Of a stretch of DNA of 64,000 bases, positions 47,788 through 56,882 are shown in pieces. Each line of letters begins with the position of its first letter. Within the stretch, counting starts at the first letter, position 1. Under the pieces are notes generated by a model. The model had not been told where the DNA came from. It saw nothing but the letters and a program-made list of their open reading frames with translations, and did not search any database. The position numbers were made by a program, and so were the translations under genes. Source of the DNA: an uncultured Acidimicrobiales bacterium (lineage in GTDB: Bacteria > Actinomycetota > Acidimicrobiia > Acidimicrobiales > SHLQ01); assembly GCA_938002955.1 (NCBI GenBank), contig CALLAA010000045.1, positions 19,470-83,469 on the forward strand, read 5' to 3'.

Positions 47788-48193
47788 AGAGCCCGGGGAA
47801 CCAGATTGCGATCTCGCGTGCGGCGGACTCGTTCGAGTCGGAGCCATGCACGAGGTTCTCGGTCATCTCGGTACCGAAGTCGCCGCGAATGGTGCCCGAC
47901 GGCGATTCGGCAGGGTTGGTGGCACCCATCATCGAGCGAACGATCGCGAAGGTATCTTCTGGGCCTTCGAGAACCATTGCCATGACCGGCCCGCGGCTCA
48001 TGAACGCCTTGAGGTCGGGGTAGAAGCCCTTCTCGACGTGCTCGGCGTAGTGCTCGTCGAGTGTTGCCGAGTCTGCGGTTCGAAGATCAGCGGCGACGAT
48101 CTTGAGGCCCTTGTCCTCGAAACGGCTCACGATTCGGCCGACGAGGCCGCGTTCAACTGCGTCTGGCTTGCAAAGTACAAAAGTGCGATTCAT
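47786..48193 (-). CDS. ndk: Nucleoside diphosphate kinase
   Basis: 135 residues, the normal length. FVLCKPDAVERGLVGRIVSRFEDKG at the N-terminus, RPVMAM-type core RGPVMAMVLEG, GATNPAESPSGTIRGDFG and the phospho-His in ENLVHGSDSNESAAREI. It balances NTP pools by phosphate transfer through that His. Start ATG with TACACT seven bases upstream. Confidence 0.97.
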   Translation of the reverse strand: MNRTFVLCKPDAVERGLVGRIVSRFEDKGLKIVAADLRTADSATLDEHYAEHVEKGFYPDLKAFMSRGPVMAMVLEGPEDTFAIVRSMMGATNPAESPSGTIRGDFGTEMTENLVHGSDSNESAAREIAIWFPGL

Positions 48194-48200
48194 AGCGGCG

Positions 48201-48206
48201 AGTGTA
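48201..48206 (-). promoter_or_regulatory. -10 box of a leaderless promoter for ndk
   Basis: On the minus strand TACACT is followed by seven bases and the ATG at 48193. Confidence 0.5.
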
Positions 48207-48313
48207 CGGCCAGATCCGCACGGTGTGAGGGACAGGCTGCAGATTCGCACGGCGCGGTGACAGCGCGAATCGGCGCTGCCTTCCTTCGGAATTTTCGGCG
48301 GTGCACGATGGGC

Positions 48314-48319
48314 TATGGT
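48314..48319 (+). promoter_or_regulatory. -10 box of a leaderless promoter
   Basis: TATGGT is followed by seven bases and the ATG at 48327. It supports that start over the ATG at 48315. Confidence 0.45.
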
Positions 48320-48326
48320 CGAAGCC

Positions 48327-48770
48327 ATGGCATTTGACGGAGAGTACGAACCAAGCACATGGGACTGGGTCGCCGAACAGGTGGCCGAATACGAGGCGTC
48401 GGGTGGGACGAGGGCCAACACGCTTCGCGAGACCGGCATCCCGATCATCATCTTTACGACGGTCGGGCGGAAGTCTGGCAAGGTTCGCAAGGTTCCACTT
48501 ATGCGGGTCGAGCATGAGGGACAGTACGCGCTCGTGGCCTCAAAGGGCGGCGCCCCGGAACATCCCGGTTGGTTCTACAACCTCGAAGCCAACCCCACGA
48601 TCATGATGCAAGATGGCCCAGAGCCCTACGAGACAGCCGTGCGTCTGATCGACGGCGACGAATACGACCTCTGGTGGGAGCGAGCGGTATCGGTCTTTGC
48701 GCCGTACGCCGAATACAAGGTCAAGGCGGGCGATCGAAAGATCCCGGTCTTTCTCACCGCCGAGCAGTAG
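48327..48770 (+). CDS. Deazaflavin (F420)-dependent nitroreductase/quinone reductase, Ddn family
   Basis: 147 residues beginning MAFDGEYEPSTWDWVAEQV, close in layout to mycobacterial Ddn-like proteins. Further signatures: IPIIIFTTVGRKSGKVRKVPLMRVEHEGQYALVASKGG and PGWFYNLEANP. The family uses reduced F420 to reduce quinones or nitro compounds, so the organism should make F420; no F420 genes are in the window. The start at 48327 fits both homologues and the -10 box. Confidence 0.87.
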   Translation: MAFDGEYEPSTWDWVAEQVAEYEASGGTRANTLRETGIPIIIFTTVGRKSGKVRKVPLMRVEHEGQYALVASKGGAPEHPGWFYNLEANPTIMMQDGPEPYETAVRLIDGDEYDLWWERAVSVFAPYAEYKVKAGDRKIPVFLTAEQ

Positions 48771-48784
48771 ACGCCACCGCCACT

Positions 48785-48810
48785 GAGCAGGGTTAAACGA
48801 GCAGGGTTAA
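48785..48810. repeat. Two copies of a 14-bp unit at the folC 3' end
   Basis: GAGCAGGGTTAA occurs at 48785-48796 and 48799-48810. The second copy holds the folC stop codon (48807-48809). Confidence 0.6.
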
Positions 48811-50090
48811 CCGAGCTCTGCTCGGGCTTCGCCAACCGAATACAGCGACCCGGTGACGATGACCATGCCTTCGACGCCGGCGAGAATCCGAGCTCGATCG
48901 AGTGCATCTTCGATGTCACCGGCGGCCTCGGCGGTCGCACCGGCGGTGGTGGCGGCTTCGGCGATTCGCTCTGCCGAGATGGACCGCGGCGAATTCACCG
49001 GCGTGCCAACGACGTAGTCGCCGGGACCAATGCCGACCTCGGCAATGAAGTCTGCTGGGTCTCGAGGTTCAAGAGTCGCCAAGACGAAAACGCGTGGGCT
49101 CGCTGCGCCGAAGGCGGTCGCCAGTGTGTGTTCGAGCGCTTGGGCAGCCTCGGGGTTGTGCGCCCCATCGAGCACGATGATCGGCTCTTTCGCCACGACC
49201 TCTACACGTCCGGGCAGCGCCAGTTCGCCAAAGGCTTCTGCGACCACGTCGTCTGGCAGCGCTGCGTCGAAGAACTCTTCTGTGGCGGTGAGGGCGACCG
49301 AGGCATTGATTGCTTGATGCGCTCCGTGGACGGACAGGAACACGTCCTCGTAGAGGCCTCGTGCGGTGCGGATGTCGACGAGACGACCGCCAACGGCAGG
49401 CTGGTCGTCGACGAGTTCGAATTCTCTCCCGGCGAGCAACAGCGAGGCTGCCCCTTCGCCGTCGAATATGTCGTACAGGTCCGGGTCGGTTTCCCCGACG
49501 ATCAAGGTCGATTCGGGCTTGGCAATGCCGACCTTTTCGCCAGCGATGTTCCGACGCCAATCGCCCTGTTGGTCGGTGTGATCCGTGCCGATGTTCGTGA
49601 TCACGGCCACATCGGCATCGATGACGTTTGTGGCGTCGTACCGGCCAAGAACACCAACCTCGACAACGGCGACCTCTACGGCTTCTGCGGCAAAGATCCG
49701 ATAGGCGGTCGCGGTGAGTAGCTCGAAGTAGCTCGGCGGAAACTCGCTGAGCTCTGCCACTGCAGCTAGGGAGAGAACCTCCTCAGCGAAGATGTCTCGG
49801 CTCACCGGCTCACCATCGATCTCGATCCGCTCGGTGATCGACGCGAGGTGTGGACTGGAGTAACGGCCGACTCTCAGGCCTTGCGCTTGAAGCAGACGCG
49901 CGATCATCGTCGCCGTTGAGCCCTTTCCGTTCGTGCCAGTGATATGGATCGTGCGGAACGCCTTGTTCGGGTCTCCGGAGAGCTCCATGAGCTTCTCCAT
50001 CGAGTTCAGCGAAAGGTCCTCGAAGTATCCGGCACGCGCCTCGAGGTTGATATGACGATCCAGGTACCGAAGCGCCTCAGTAAAGCTCAT
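48807..50090 (-). CDS. folC: Folylpolyglutamate synthase/dihydrofolate synthase
   Basis: 427 residues. IHITGTNGKGSTATMIARLL (P-loop), GRYSSPHLASITERI, EVGVLGRYDATNV, ITNIGTDHTD, GEKVGIAKP and VLDGAHNPEA are the Mur-ligase-type and FolC motifs. It adds glutamates to folates, and probably also to dihydropteroate. TAGGCT lies six bases before the ATG. On the minus strand upstream of ndk and downstream of clpX. Confidence 0.93.
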   Translation of the reverse strand: MSFTEALRYLDRHINLEARAGYFEDLSLNSMEKLMELSGDPNKAFRTIHITGTNGKGSTATMIARLLQAQGLRVGRYSSPHLASITERIEIDGEPVSRDIFAEEVLSLAAVAELSEFPPSYFELLTATAYRIFAAEAVEVAVVEVGVLGRYDATNVIDADVAVITNIGTDHTDQQGDWRRNIAGEKVGIAKPESTLIVGETDPDLYDIFDGEGAASLLLAGREFELVDDQPAVGGRLVDIRTARGLYEDVFLSVHGAHQAINASVALTATEEFFDAALPDDVVAEAFGELALPGRVEVVAKEPIIVLDGAHNPEAAQALEHTLATAFGAASPRVFVLATLEPRDPADFIAEVGIGPGDYVVGTPVNSPRSISAERIAEAATTAGATAEAAGDIEDALDRARILAGVEGMVIVTGSLYSVGEARAELG

Positions 50091-50096
50091 ACCCGA

Positions 50097-50102
50097 AGCC
50101 TA
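50097..50102 (-). promoter_or_regulatory. -10 box of a leaderless promoter for folC
   Basis: On the minus strand TAGGCT is followed by six bases and the ATG at 50090. Confidence 0.5.
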
Positions 50103-50182
50103 GAAGCACAGCAGAACTGTCCGCTGTGGACGAAGCAGTTAAAAGATGAGATCTGACACCAACCACTCGCGTGGCCGAACGA

Positions 50183-51463
50183 TTAGCTAGCGGCGCGACT
50201 TGGGCGCTCGTCGCCCTTCTTCGGCGGCTTCATCTTGTGCAGCGTCGGCAGAACACCTTCGAGCACAACCTCTTCGGTGATGACGACCTTGCCGACGTCC
50301 TCACGACTCGGAAGGTCGTACATGGTTGCGAGCAATACCTCTTCGAGAACTGCACGGAGGCCACGGGCGCCGACACCACGAGCAAGCGACTGGTCAGCGA
50401 CTGCACCGAGAGCTTCGTCGGTGAACTCGAGCTCGACGTTCTCGAACTCGAAGAACTTCTTGTACTGCTTGATGAGGGCGTTCTTTGGTTCGGTCAGTAC
50501 CCGAACAAGATCTTCCCGATAGAGATTTCCGACCGACCCAAGCACCGGCAGACGGCCGATGAACTCGGGGATGAGACCGAAGTTCATGAGGTCCTCTGGG
50601 CGGATGCGGGTGAGCACATCGCCGAGGTCATCGCGATCCTTGCGGGTAGAGATGCTGGCACCAAAGCCAACGCCACCACGATCTTCTCGCTGGTCGATGA
50701 TCTTCTCGATACCAGCGAACGCGCCACCACAAATGAACAGCACGTTGGTGGTGTCGATCTGGATGAACTCCTGATGCGGATGCTTACGCCCGCCCTGAGG
50801 AGGCACAGCAGCCGACGTGCCTTCGAGGATCTTCAGCAGCGCCTGCTGAACGCCCTCTCCGGAGACATCGCGGGTGATCGACGGGTTCTCGCTCTTGCGC
50901 GCAACCTTGTCAATCTCATCGATGTAGATGATGCCAGTTTCGGCCTTCTTGACGTCGTATTCAGCCGCCTGGAGCAGCTTGAGCAGGATGTTCTCGACGT
51001 CCTCGCCGACGTAGCCAGCTTCGGTGAGTGCGGTGGCGTCTGCAATTGCGAACGGCACGTTGAGCATGCGAGCCAGAGTCTGAGCCAAGAGCGTCTTGCC
51101 ACAACCCGTTGGGCCAACGAGCAAGATGTTCGACTTGGACAGCTCGACCTCGTTGTCGAGGGTCGCACCAAACTCGACACGCTTGTAGTGGTTGTACACC
51201 GCTACGGCGAGAATCTTCTTCGCGTGCTCCTGGCCAATGATGTACGTGTTTAGGAACTCGTGGATCTCGGCCGGCGTTGGAAGGTCGCCGAAGTCAACGT
51301 CGCTCGCCTCGGCAAGCTCCTCTTCGATGATCTCGTTACACAGATCGATGCACTCGTCGCAGATGTACACACCTGGACCAGCGATCAGCTTCTTGACCTG
51401 CTTTTGCGACTTCCCGCAGAAGGAGCACTTAAGAAGCTCTCCCCCTTCACCAAACTTGGCCAC
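50183..51463 (-). CDS. clpX: ATP-dependent Clp protease ATP-binding subunit ClpX
   Basis: 426 residues. N-terminal zinc-binding domain with Cys13, Cys16, Cys35 and Cys38 ([14 protein letters not shown]), then the AAA+ domain with Walker [12 protein letters not shown], Walker B IIYIDEID, and the GFGA pore loop. It unfolds substrates and feeds them to ClpP. GTG start. Third in the tig-clpP-clpX cluster; 51 bases from clpP. Confidence 0.96.
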   Translation of the reverse strand: MAKFGEGGELLKCSFCGKSQKQVKKLIAGPGVYICDECIDLCNEIIEEELAEASDVDFGDLPTPAEIHEFLNTYIIGQEHAKKILAVAVYNHYKRVEFGATLDNEVELSKSNILLVGPTGCGKTLLAQTLARMLNVPFAIADATALTEAGYVGEDVENILLKLLQAAEYDVKKAETGIIYIDEIDKVARKSENPSITRDVSGEGVQQALLKILEGTSAAVPPQGGRKHPHQEFIQIDTTNVLFICGGAFAGIEKIIDQREDRGGVGFGASISTRKDRDDLGDVLTRIRPEDLMNFGLIPEFIGRLPVLGSVGNLYREDLVRVLTEPKNALIKQYKKFFEFENVELEFTDEALGAVADQSLARGVGARGLRAVLEEVLLATMYDLPSREDVGKVVITEEVVLEGVLPTLHKMKPPKKGDERPSRAAS

Positions 51464-51514
51464 GCGGTTCTCCCGTTCGAAATGAGTTAATGATCGACAG
51501 TTAGTGTCGGTCGA

Positions 51515-52138
51515 CTAGTCGACAGCCTTAATGGGTCCAGAGGTATCAATGGTGTCCCGGTTGTCGATGACTTCGTCAATGATTCCATATTCCTTGGCTT
51601 CATCGGCGGTCATTACGAAATCTCGGTCCGTGTCCTTGGAGATCTTCTCTGCGGTTTGGCCGGTGTGCTGGGCCAAAACGTTCTCGAGAGACACCTTCAT
51701 GCGGTTGATCTCGTTAGCGGCGATCTCGATATCGGAGACCTGACCTTGCGCACCCGAGTACGGCTGGTGGATCAAGATGCGGCTGTGCTTGAGCGCAAGC
51801 CGCTTGCCTGGTGTTCCGGCTGCGAGAAGCACGGCAGCGGCCGATGCTGCTTGTCCGAAGCAGATGGTGGTGATGTCTGGCTTGACGTACTGCATCGTGT
51901 CGTAGATGGCGAACAGCGCATTGATGTCGCCACCGGGTGAGTTGATGTAGATGTTGATGTCACGGTCGGGGTTCTCTGCTTCGAGGTGAAGCAGCTGGGC
52001 CGAGATGACGTTTGCAACAACATCGTCGATGGGAGTGCCAAGGAAGATGATGTTCTCGCGCAGGAGGCGGGAGAAGATGTCTGATCCGCGCTCACCGTGC
52101 GGGGTCTTCTCGATGACATTCGGGATAAGAATGCTCAT
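51515..52138 (-). CDS. clpP: ATP-dependent Clp protease proteolytic subunit ClpP
   Basis: 207 residues. The catalytic triad is Ser99 ([11 protein letters not shown]), His124 (HSRILIHQP) and Asp173 (DTDRDFVM). INSPGG and the handle region are present. Actinobacteria often have two clpP genes; only one is here, three bases after tig, so the second would be elsewhere if present. Confidence 0.96.
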   Translation of the reverse strand: MSILIPNVIEKTPHGERGSDIFSRLLRENIIFLGTPIDDVVANVISAQLLHLEAENPDRDINIYINSPGGDINALFAIYDTMQYVKPDITTICFGQAASAAAVLLAAGTPGKRLALKHSRILIHQPYSGAQGQVSDIEIAANEINRMKVSLENVLAQHTGQTAEKISKDTDRDFVMTADEAKEYGIIDEVIDNRDTIDTSGPIKAVD

Positions 52139-52141
52139 TGG

Positions 52142-53503
52142 TTACTCTTCCTCTGACCCGTGGTCAGCATGGTCGTGGTCGTGGTCGTGGTCGTGCTCCA
52201 AAAGGTCACGATCGACCGCATTGCCGTTCTCATCGACAATTTCGGCGCGTTCTGTAACCCACTGGAGCGCAGCACGGATCCGCATGTCGGATCGTATGGC
52301 CTTCAAACGGCCAGCGCTGTCCAATTGTTCCCGAATTGTCTCAAGAGGTTGATCGAGCTGTGTTGCGAGCACCCGAAGTTCCTCGTCGAGCTCGTCGTTG
52401 CTGACTTCGATGTTCTCGGCGTCGGCGATCGCCCGGAGCACCAGATCGACACGAGCGCTGACCTCGGCCTGCTCACGAAGCTGCTCGCGGAACATCTCTG
52501 GTGAGGTACCGGTGATCTGCAGGTATTGCTCGAGCTGAATGCCCTGCGCCTGCAACCGCATACCCATGTCTTGAGCCCGGTTTTCCATCTCGTCTTCGAG
52601 GAGCGCTTCGGAGATGTCGTCGGTGACGAGTGCAGCGAGCGCCTCGCCGGTCTTCTCGTCGAGAGCCTGAATGGCTTGTGAACGCTTGACGTCCTCGAGG
52701 CGATGCGACAGGTCGTCGCGCAGCTCGTTCATGGTCTCGAACTCGCTGGCTTCCTTTGCGAAGTCATCGTTAGCTTCGGGCAGGACCGACTCTTGAACCT
52801 CTTTGACCGTGATCGCAAAGTCGATCTGATCGTCTTGGCTCTCGTCGGGGTGATCGGCGGTAAAGGTCAGCTCGTCGCCCGCTTTTGCACCGCGCAGGTT
52901 CTCGTCGATCTCGGCAACGACGGCGCCGGACCCAACCACGTAGTCGTAATCCTCGGCGGTAAGGCCAGGAACTGCTTCGCCGTCGATGGTGCCTGCGATG
53001 TCGATAGTGACGTGGTCACCGTCGGCTGCGGCACGATCGACCGCTCCGAGCTCGGCGTGCTGGCCACGGATGGCATCGACGCGCTCTTCGAGGTCTTGGT
53101 CGGTGACCATTGGCGACGGGATCTCGACGCGAATGCTGTCGTATCCGCTGACCGTGATACTCGGGCGAACCTCGACGACGGCGTCAAAGCTGATGTCGCC
53201 CTCGGACTGGCCACCCGTAATGTCGATCTCGGGTGCGGCGATCACGTCAACGTCGTTGTCGTACACCGCCTTTGAGTAGAACTCGGGAAGTGCTTGACGA
53301 AGCGCTTCCTCGCGAGCCATCTCCGGGCCGTACTGCTGCTCGATGAGCTTGCGTGGCACCTTGCCAGGACGGAAGCCCGGCATGCGGACCTCCTTGGAGA
53401 TGGCCTTGTAGGCGGCGTCGAGCTTCGGTTCGAACTCGGCTGCGTCGATGGTGACGGACAACTTGACCTTGTTGTCGTCGAGGGTTTCAAGCGTGCTATT
53501 CAC
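52142..53503 (-). CDS. tig: Trigger factor chaperone
   Basis: 453 residues. N-terminal ribosome-binding domain with the signature GFRPGKVPRKLIEQQYG, central PPIase-like domain (DGDHVTIDIAGTIDGEAV), and a long helical C-domain. The C-terminus is an unusual His-Asp run (EHDHDHDHDHADHGSEEE) that could bind metal. The GTG at 53503 begins at the family start; TAGGCT ends eight bases upstream. A 58-bp tandem repeat lies directly upstream. Confidence 0.94.
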   Translation of the reverse strand: MNSTLETLDDNKVKLSVTIDAAEFEPKLDAAYKAISKEVRMPGFRPGKVPRKLIEQQYGPEMAREEALRQALPEFYSKAVYDNDVDVIAAPEIDITGGQSEGDISFDAVVEVRPSITVSGYDSIRVEIPSPMVTDQDLEERVDAIRGQHAELGAVDRAAADGDHVTIDIAGTIDGEAVPGLTAEDYDYVVGSGAVVAEIDENLRGAKAGDELTFTADHPDESQDDQIDFAITVKEVQESVLPEANDDFAKEASEFETMNELRDDLSHRLEDVKRSQAIQALDEKTGEALAALVTDDISEALLEDEMENRAQDMGMRLQAQGIQLEQYLQITGTSPEMFREQLREQAEVSARVDLVLRAIADAENIEVSNDELDEELRVLATQLDQPLETIREQLDSAGRLKAIRSDMRIRAALQWVTERAEIVDENGNAVDRDLLEHDHDHDHDHADHGSEEE

Positions 53504-53526
53504 AGGGCGCAAGCCTACTGCTATTC

Positions 53527-53754
53527 CTCGGGACTGCCGCCCGAGAACCGCGGCGACCAACATGGTCGTCCGCTCCGCTCCCTTCCCCAACAGTTCCGGC
53601 GAAGATCCGCAGTCGCCACCATGGTCGTCCGCTCCGTGAACTTCTCGGGACTACCGCCCGAGAACCGCGGCGACCACCATGGTCGTCCACTCCGTGAACT
53701 CCTCGGGACTACCGCCCGAGATCCGCGGCGGCCAACACGGCCGAGTTGCATCGA
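53527..53754. repeat. 58-bp tandem repeat, about 3.5-4 units
   Basis: Units begin near 53527, 53585, 53644 and 53702, measured by the shared CATGGTCGTCC at 53561, 53620 and 53678 (CACGGCCG at 53736), spacing 58-59 bases. Most units contain two hairpins, CTCGGG-ACTACCG-CCCGAG and CGACCA-CCA-TGGTCG. The second unit is the most diverged. The period is not a multiple of three. Confidence 0.9.
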
Positions 53755-53762
53755 AAACGTAC

Positions 53763-53790
53763 GAAGCCCGAGCCGTAAGGCCCGGGCTTC
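53763..53790 (-). terminator. Rho-independent terminator after tRNA-Gly
   Basis: GAAGCCCG and CGGGCTTC form an 8-bp perfect stem with a 12-base loop, 7 bases beyond the tRNA 3' end. On the minus strand it is followed by GTACGTTTTC, a short T-run. Confidence 0.7.
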
Positions 53791-53796
53791 GAAATG

Positions 53797-53867
53797 AGCG
53801 GGTGGGGGTAATCGAAACCCCATCATCAGATTGGAAATCTGAGGTTCTACCGTTGAACTACACCCGC
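53797..53867 (-). tRNA. tRNA-Gly (anticodon TCC)
   Basis: A 71-base cloverleaf: acceptor GCGGGTG/CACCCGC, D arm GTAGTTCAACGGTAGAAC, anticodon stem TCAGA/TCTGA with loop TTTCCAA giving anticodon TCC (reads GGA), and T arm GGGGGTTTCGATTACCCCC. CCA is not encoded. A hairpin terminator follows. It is the only tRNA near tig-clpP. Confidence 0.95.
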
Positions 53868-53879
53868 AGGTGAACGAAC

Positions 53880-53885
53880 AGCATA
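53880..53885 (-). promoter_or_regulatory. -10 box of the tRNA-Gly promoter
   Basis: TATGCT on the minus strand lies 12 bases before the tRNA 5' end. A clear -35 box is not seen (TTGTGT is 15 bases upstream). Confidence 0.35.
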
Positions 53886-53931
53886 GCGACTGTTCGGCCA
53901 ACACAACTCATAGTGGCAAAGACATATTCCG

Positions 53932-53945
53932 CAATCCCGGGATTG
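53932..53945. promoter_or_regulatory. 14-bp palindrome before the disulfide oxidoreductase
   Basis: CAATCCCGGGATTG is perfect and lies 72 bases before the ATG at 54018, a suitable place for an operator. Confidence 0.4.
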
Positions 53946-54017
53946 TTGGCGACACGTTCCTCGTTCCCTCCTTATCAACATCGATACAGCAACACCGTGA
54001 AGAGAAGGAACAGCGCT

Positions 54018-55376
54018 ATGGCTGAACATCAAACAGACGTCATCGTCATCGGACTTGGCCCCGCAGGAGAATCCGTCGGCGGCCAGCTTGGCGAGGCAGG
54101 ACTCGACGTCGTCGGGATCGAAGCCTCGTTAGTCGGCGGCGAGTGCCCCTACTGGGGATGTGTGCCCTCGAAGATGATGATCCGCGCTGCGAACGCGTTG
54201 GCCGAGGTTCGCCGGGTCGACGGCCTTGCGGGCACGGCATCGGCCGCTCCCGACTGGGCTCCAGTAGCTCGCCGTATCCGAGAACAAGCGACCGACACCT
54301 GGGACGACACGGTTGCCGTGGACCGCTTCGTCGGCAAAGGCGGGACCTTCGTCCGCGGCCGCGGCGTGATCACCGGCCCAAATACCGTCGAGGTCAACGG
54401 CGACACCTACGTCGCGAGCAAAGGCATTGTCGTAGCCACCGGCACCCTCGCCGCTGTTCCCCCGATCCCCGGGCTTGCCGAAACGCCGTACTGGACAAAC
54501 CACGGGATCATCGAGACCGAGGTTCTTCCAACGTCGCTGATCGTGCTCGGAGGTGGAGCCATCGGCGCCGAACTCGGCCAGGTCATGGCACGGTTCGGCG
54601 TACGGGTGAGCATCATCGAAGGCGCCGAGCGTCTCCTCCCCCGCAACGAACCTGAAGCCGGCGACACGTTGGCCGAGGTGTTCCGCTCCGAGGGCATCGA
54701 TGTTCACCTCGGACAATTTGCTTCGTCGGTGTCCTATGACGACGGCTTCACGGTCACCCTCGCCGACGGGACCATTGTCGAAGCCGAGCAGCTGCTCGTC
54801 GCAACCGGGCGCAAGACGTTCCTGAAGGAACTCGGTGTCGCCTCGATCGGTATCGACGACACCGCCATGTTCTTGGACTCAGACGAGAACATGCAGGTAC
54901 AAGACGGGCTGTGGACAGTGGGAGACATCGCCGGCGAAGGCATGTTCACGCACCTCGGCACCCGCCAGGCCGACGTCGCTGTGGCGCACATTCTTGGCCG
55001 CAAGGCCGAGCCGCTCAACCTGGACGCGCTGTCTGCGGTGACCTTCACGGACCCCGAGGTCGGAGCCGTCGGCAAGACAGAAGCCGAGGCTCGAGACGCC
55101 GGCGTCGCGGTGAAGACGGCGTTCAAGCTGGTCGGACACACGGCTCGGGGCTGGCTACACCAGGCGGGCAATGAAGGGTTCATCAAGCTGGTCGCCGACG
55201 CCGATCGCAACGTCCTCGTTGGGGCGACGTCGGTTGGCCCCCACGGTGGCGAGGTGCTTGGCCTGTTGTCGCTCGCGGTGCACGCAGAGATTTCGATCGA
55301 CACGCTCCGATCGATGATCTATGCCTACCCCACGTTCCATAAAGGCATCGAAGACGCCCTCAAGGAACTCGCCTAA
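54018..55376 (+). CDS. Flavin-dependent pyridine nucleotide-disulfide oxidoreductase (Lpd/MerA-like)
   Basis: 452 residues. FAD site VIVIGLGPAGESVGGQLGEAG, redox-active disulfide in GGECPYWGCVPSKMMIR (Cys-x4-Cys), NAD(P) site IVLGGGAIGAELGQVMARFG, FAD site LWTVGDIAGEG and the dimer-interface His in YPTFHKGIEDAL. No N-terminal HMA domain and no C-terminal Cys pair, so mercuric reductase proper is unlikely; no lipoyl or E2 genes are near, so it is probably not Lpd either. It sits 54 bases before the thioredoxin-fused gene and could reduce that protein. Ribosome site AAGGAA. Confidence 0.85.
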   Translation: MAEHQTDVIVIGLGPAGESVGGQLGEAGLDVVGIEASLVGGECPYWGCVPSKMMIRAANALAEVRRVDGLAGTASAAPDWAPVARRIREQATDTWDDTVAVDRFVGKGGTFVRGRGVITGPNTVEVNGDTYVASKGIVVATGTLAAVPPIPGLAETPYWTNHGIIETEVLPTSLIVLGGGAIGAELGQVMARFGVRVSIIEGAERLLPRNEPEAGDTLAEVFRSEGIDVHLGQFASSVSYDDGFTVTLADGTIVEAEQLLVATGRKTFLKELGVASIGIDDTAMFLDSDENMQVQDGLWTVGDIAGEGMFTHLGTRQADVAVAHILGRKAEPLNLDALSAVTFTDPEVGAVGKTEAEARDAGVAVKTAFKLVGHTARGWLHQAGNEGFIKLVADADRNVLVGATSVGPHGGEVLGLLSLAVHAEISIDTLRSMIYAYPTFHKGIEDALKELA

Positions 55377-55430
55377 GGCTTCCGGTGATGTGACATTGGC
55401 TGTCGGGTCGGCGAAGTGCAAGAGTCGAAC

Positions 55431-56882
55431 ATGGCTGAACATTCCTTCGCTGACCTGCCCGCCGATGGTCTTGTCGCCGTGGTGAAACGGGATTGCGCTA
55501 CGTGCGAGATGGTCGAGCCGGTGCTCGCCCAGCTGCGCGAGACGAACCCCGACCTGATGATCGTGACCCAGGACGACCCCACATTCCCCGCACTCGACGC
55601 CGTAATTCACGACGCTGACCTCAGGCTGTCGTGGCACGCCGACATCGAGACCGTCCCCACGCTCATCATGCGTTCGGCCGGCGAAGAAGAGTCCCGAACC
55701 GTGGGCTGGAGTCGAGTGCAATGGGAGGGCCTCACGGGGGTCTGCGGGCTCGGCGCTGACCTTCCCGATCAGCGGCCTGGGTGCGGAAGCATGAGTGTTG
55801 ACCCCGACCGTGTCGATGCCCTGAACGCCAAGTTTGCCGGAGGCACAGCGAGTCGACGCGTCGAGTTCGCAGAGCTCGAAGATGAGTTCGAAGCAATGTT
55901 CGACCGCGGTTGGAGCGACGGTCTTCCGCTCGTCCCACCGACGCCCGAGCGTGTTGCCCGAATGCTCAGCGGCACGAGCCGCGACCCGTCCGACATCGTG
56001 GCCATCGTGCCACCGAACCTGATCGAGGCATCGGTCGAGAAGGTTGCGATCAACGCCGTGATGGCTGGTTGCAAACCCGAATACCTGCCCGTTGTGCTCG
56101 CCGGCCTCGAAGCGGTGTGCAACGACGACTTCAACATGCACGGCGTCCTCGCCACCACGATGGGAGTCGGGCCCATCCTGATCGTGAACGGACCGATCCG
56201 ACGCGGGCTGGAGATGAACTCGGGCATGAACGTTCTCGGCCAGGGCAACCGGGCAAACGCGACGATCGGCCGTGCCGTCCAGCTGTGTGTGCGCAATCTG
56301 GGTGGTGGCCGTCCGGGCGAGATCGATCGCTCCACACACGGCCAGCCCGGAAAGCTCGGTCTGTGTTTTGCCGAAGACGAAGAGGGGTCGCCGTGGACGT
56401 CGCTCGCCGAAGATCGAGGTTTCGCCACTGATACCAATACCGTCACGGCGTTCTGTGGCGAGGCGCCCCGCATCGTCTTCGATCAGATGAGCCGGACCGC
56501 CGAGTCGCTTACTGCGTCGATTGCTCAGGTGATGCTCGGTAACGTTCACCCACGAATTAGCGGCATGGACACGGTCCTCGTCCTGTGCCCCGAGCACATG
56601 GCTCGGTTCAGCGATGCCGGTTGGGACAAAGCGCGATTCGTGACCGAGCTTCGAGGTCACCTGAACCTCGACGTCGACAGCATCCTGCGAGGGGTCGACG
56701 GGATCGGCGAAGGCATCCCGGCCGGACTTGGCCTCGAGGGTTTGCAACTCCCGAAATTCCCCGACGGTGGCATTCTGCCGGTGCACGCTGGAGGGCCTGC
56801 CGGACTCTTCAGCTCGGTCATCGGTGGATGGGTGAGCGGACCTATGGGTAGTGTGCCAGTAACCAAGGAGATCGTCCGATGA
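55431..56882 (+). CDS. Thioredoxin-fold protein fused to an uncharacterised domain, UGSC-associated
   Basis: 483 residues. The first about 110 are thioredoxin-like: VVKRDCATCEMVEPVL with a Cys-x2-Cys active site and the cis-Pro loop VPTLIM. The rest (from about 145) is a single domain beginning WSDGLPLVPPTPERVARM with VPPNLIEASVEKVAINAVMAGCKPEYLPVVLAGLEA, TTMGVGPILIVNGPIR and GNRANATIGRAVQLCVRNLGG. I do not know its activity. The stop overlaps the start of the selenoprotein gene (ATGA), so the products are made together. The start at 55431 is an ATG; a GTG at 55416 is possible. Confidence 0.75.
   Translation: MAEHSFADLPADGLVAVVKRDCATCEMVEPVLAQLRETNPDLMIVTQDDPTFPALDAVIHDADLRLSWHADIETVPTLIMRSAGEEESRTVGWSRVQWEGLTGVCGLGADLPDQRPGCGSMSVDPDRVDALNAKFAGGTASRRVEFAELEDEFEAMFDRGWSDGLPLVPPTPERVARMLSGTSRDPSDIVAIVPPNLIEASVEKVAINAVMAGCKPEYLPVVLAGLEAVCNDDFNMHGVLATTMGVGPILIVNGPIRRGLEMNSGMNVLGQGNRANATIGRAVQLCVRNLGGGRPGEIDRSTHGQPGKLGLCFAEDEEGSPWTSLAEDRGFATDTNTVTAFCGEAPRIVFDQMSRTAESLTASIAQVMLGNVHPRISGMDTVLVLCPEHMARFSDAGWDKARFVTELRGHLNLDVDSILRGVDGIGEGIPAGLGLEGLQLPKFPDGGILPVHAGGPAGLFSSVIGGWVSGPMGSVPVTKEIVR

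Larger units (their letters stand above)
53504..53796. other. Gene-free interval between tig and tRNA-Gly
   Basis: 293 bases holding the four-copy 58-bp repeat array and the tRNA terminator, both listed separately. Open frames across it are repeat translations without a common frame, so I call no gene. A TAGGCT box at 53512-53517 may serve tig. Confidence 0.6.

Noticed and set aside
53527-53754. CRISPR array
   Set aside because: Units are contiguous and similar along their whole 58 bases; there are no unique spacers and no cas genes.
53294-53797. A plus-strand gene across tig and the repeats
   Set aside because: It lies antisense to tig and through tandem repeats whose period breaks the frame between units.
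54018-55376. Mercuric reductase or dihydrolipoamide dehydrogenase
   Set aside because: No HMA domain, no C-terminal Cys pair, no mer genes and no 2-oxo acid dehydrogenase genes nearby.
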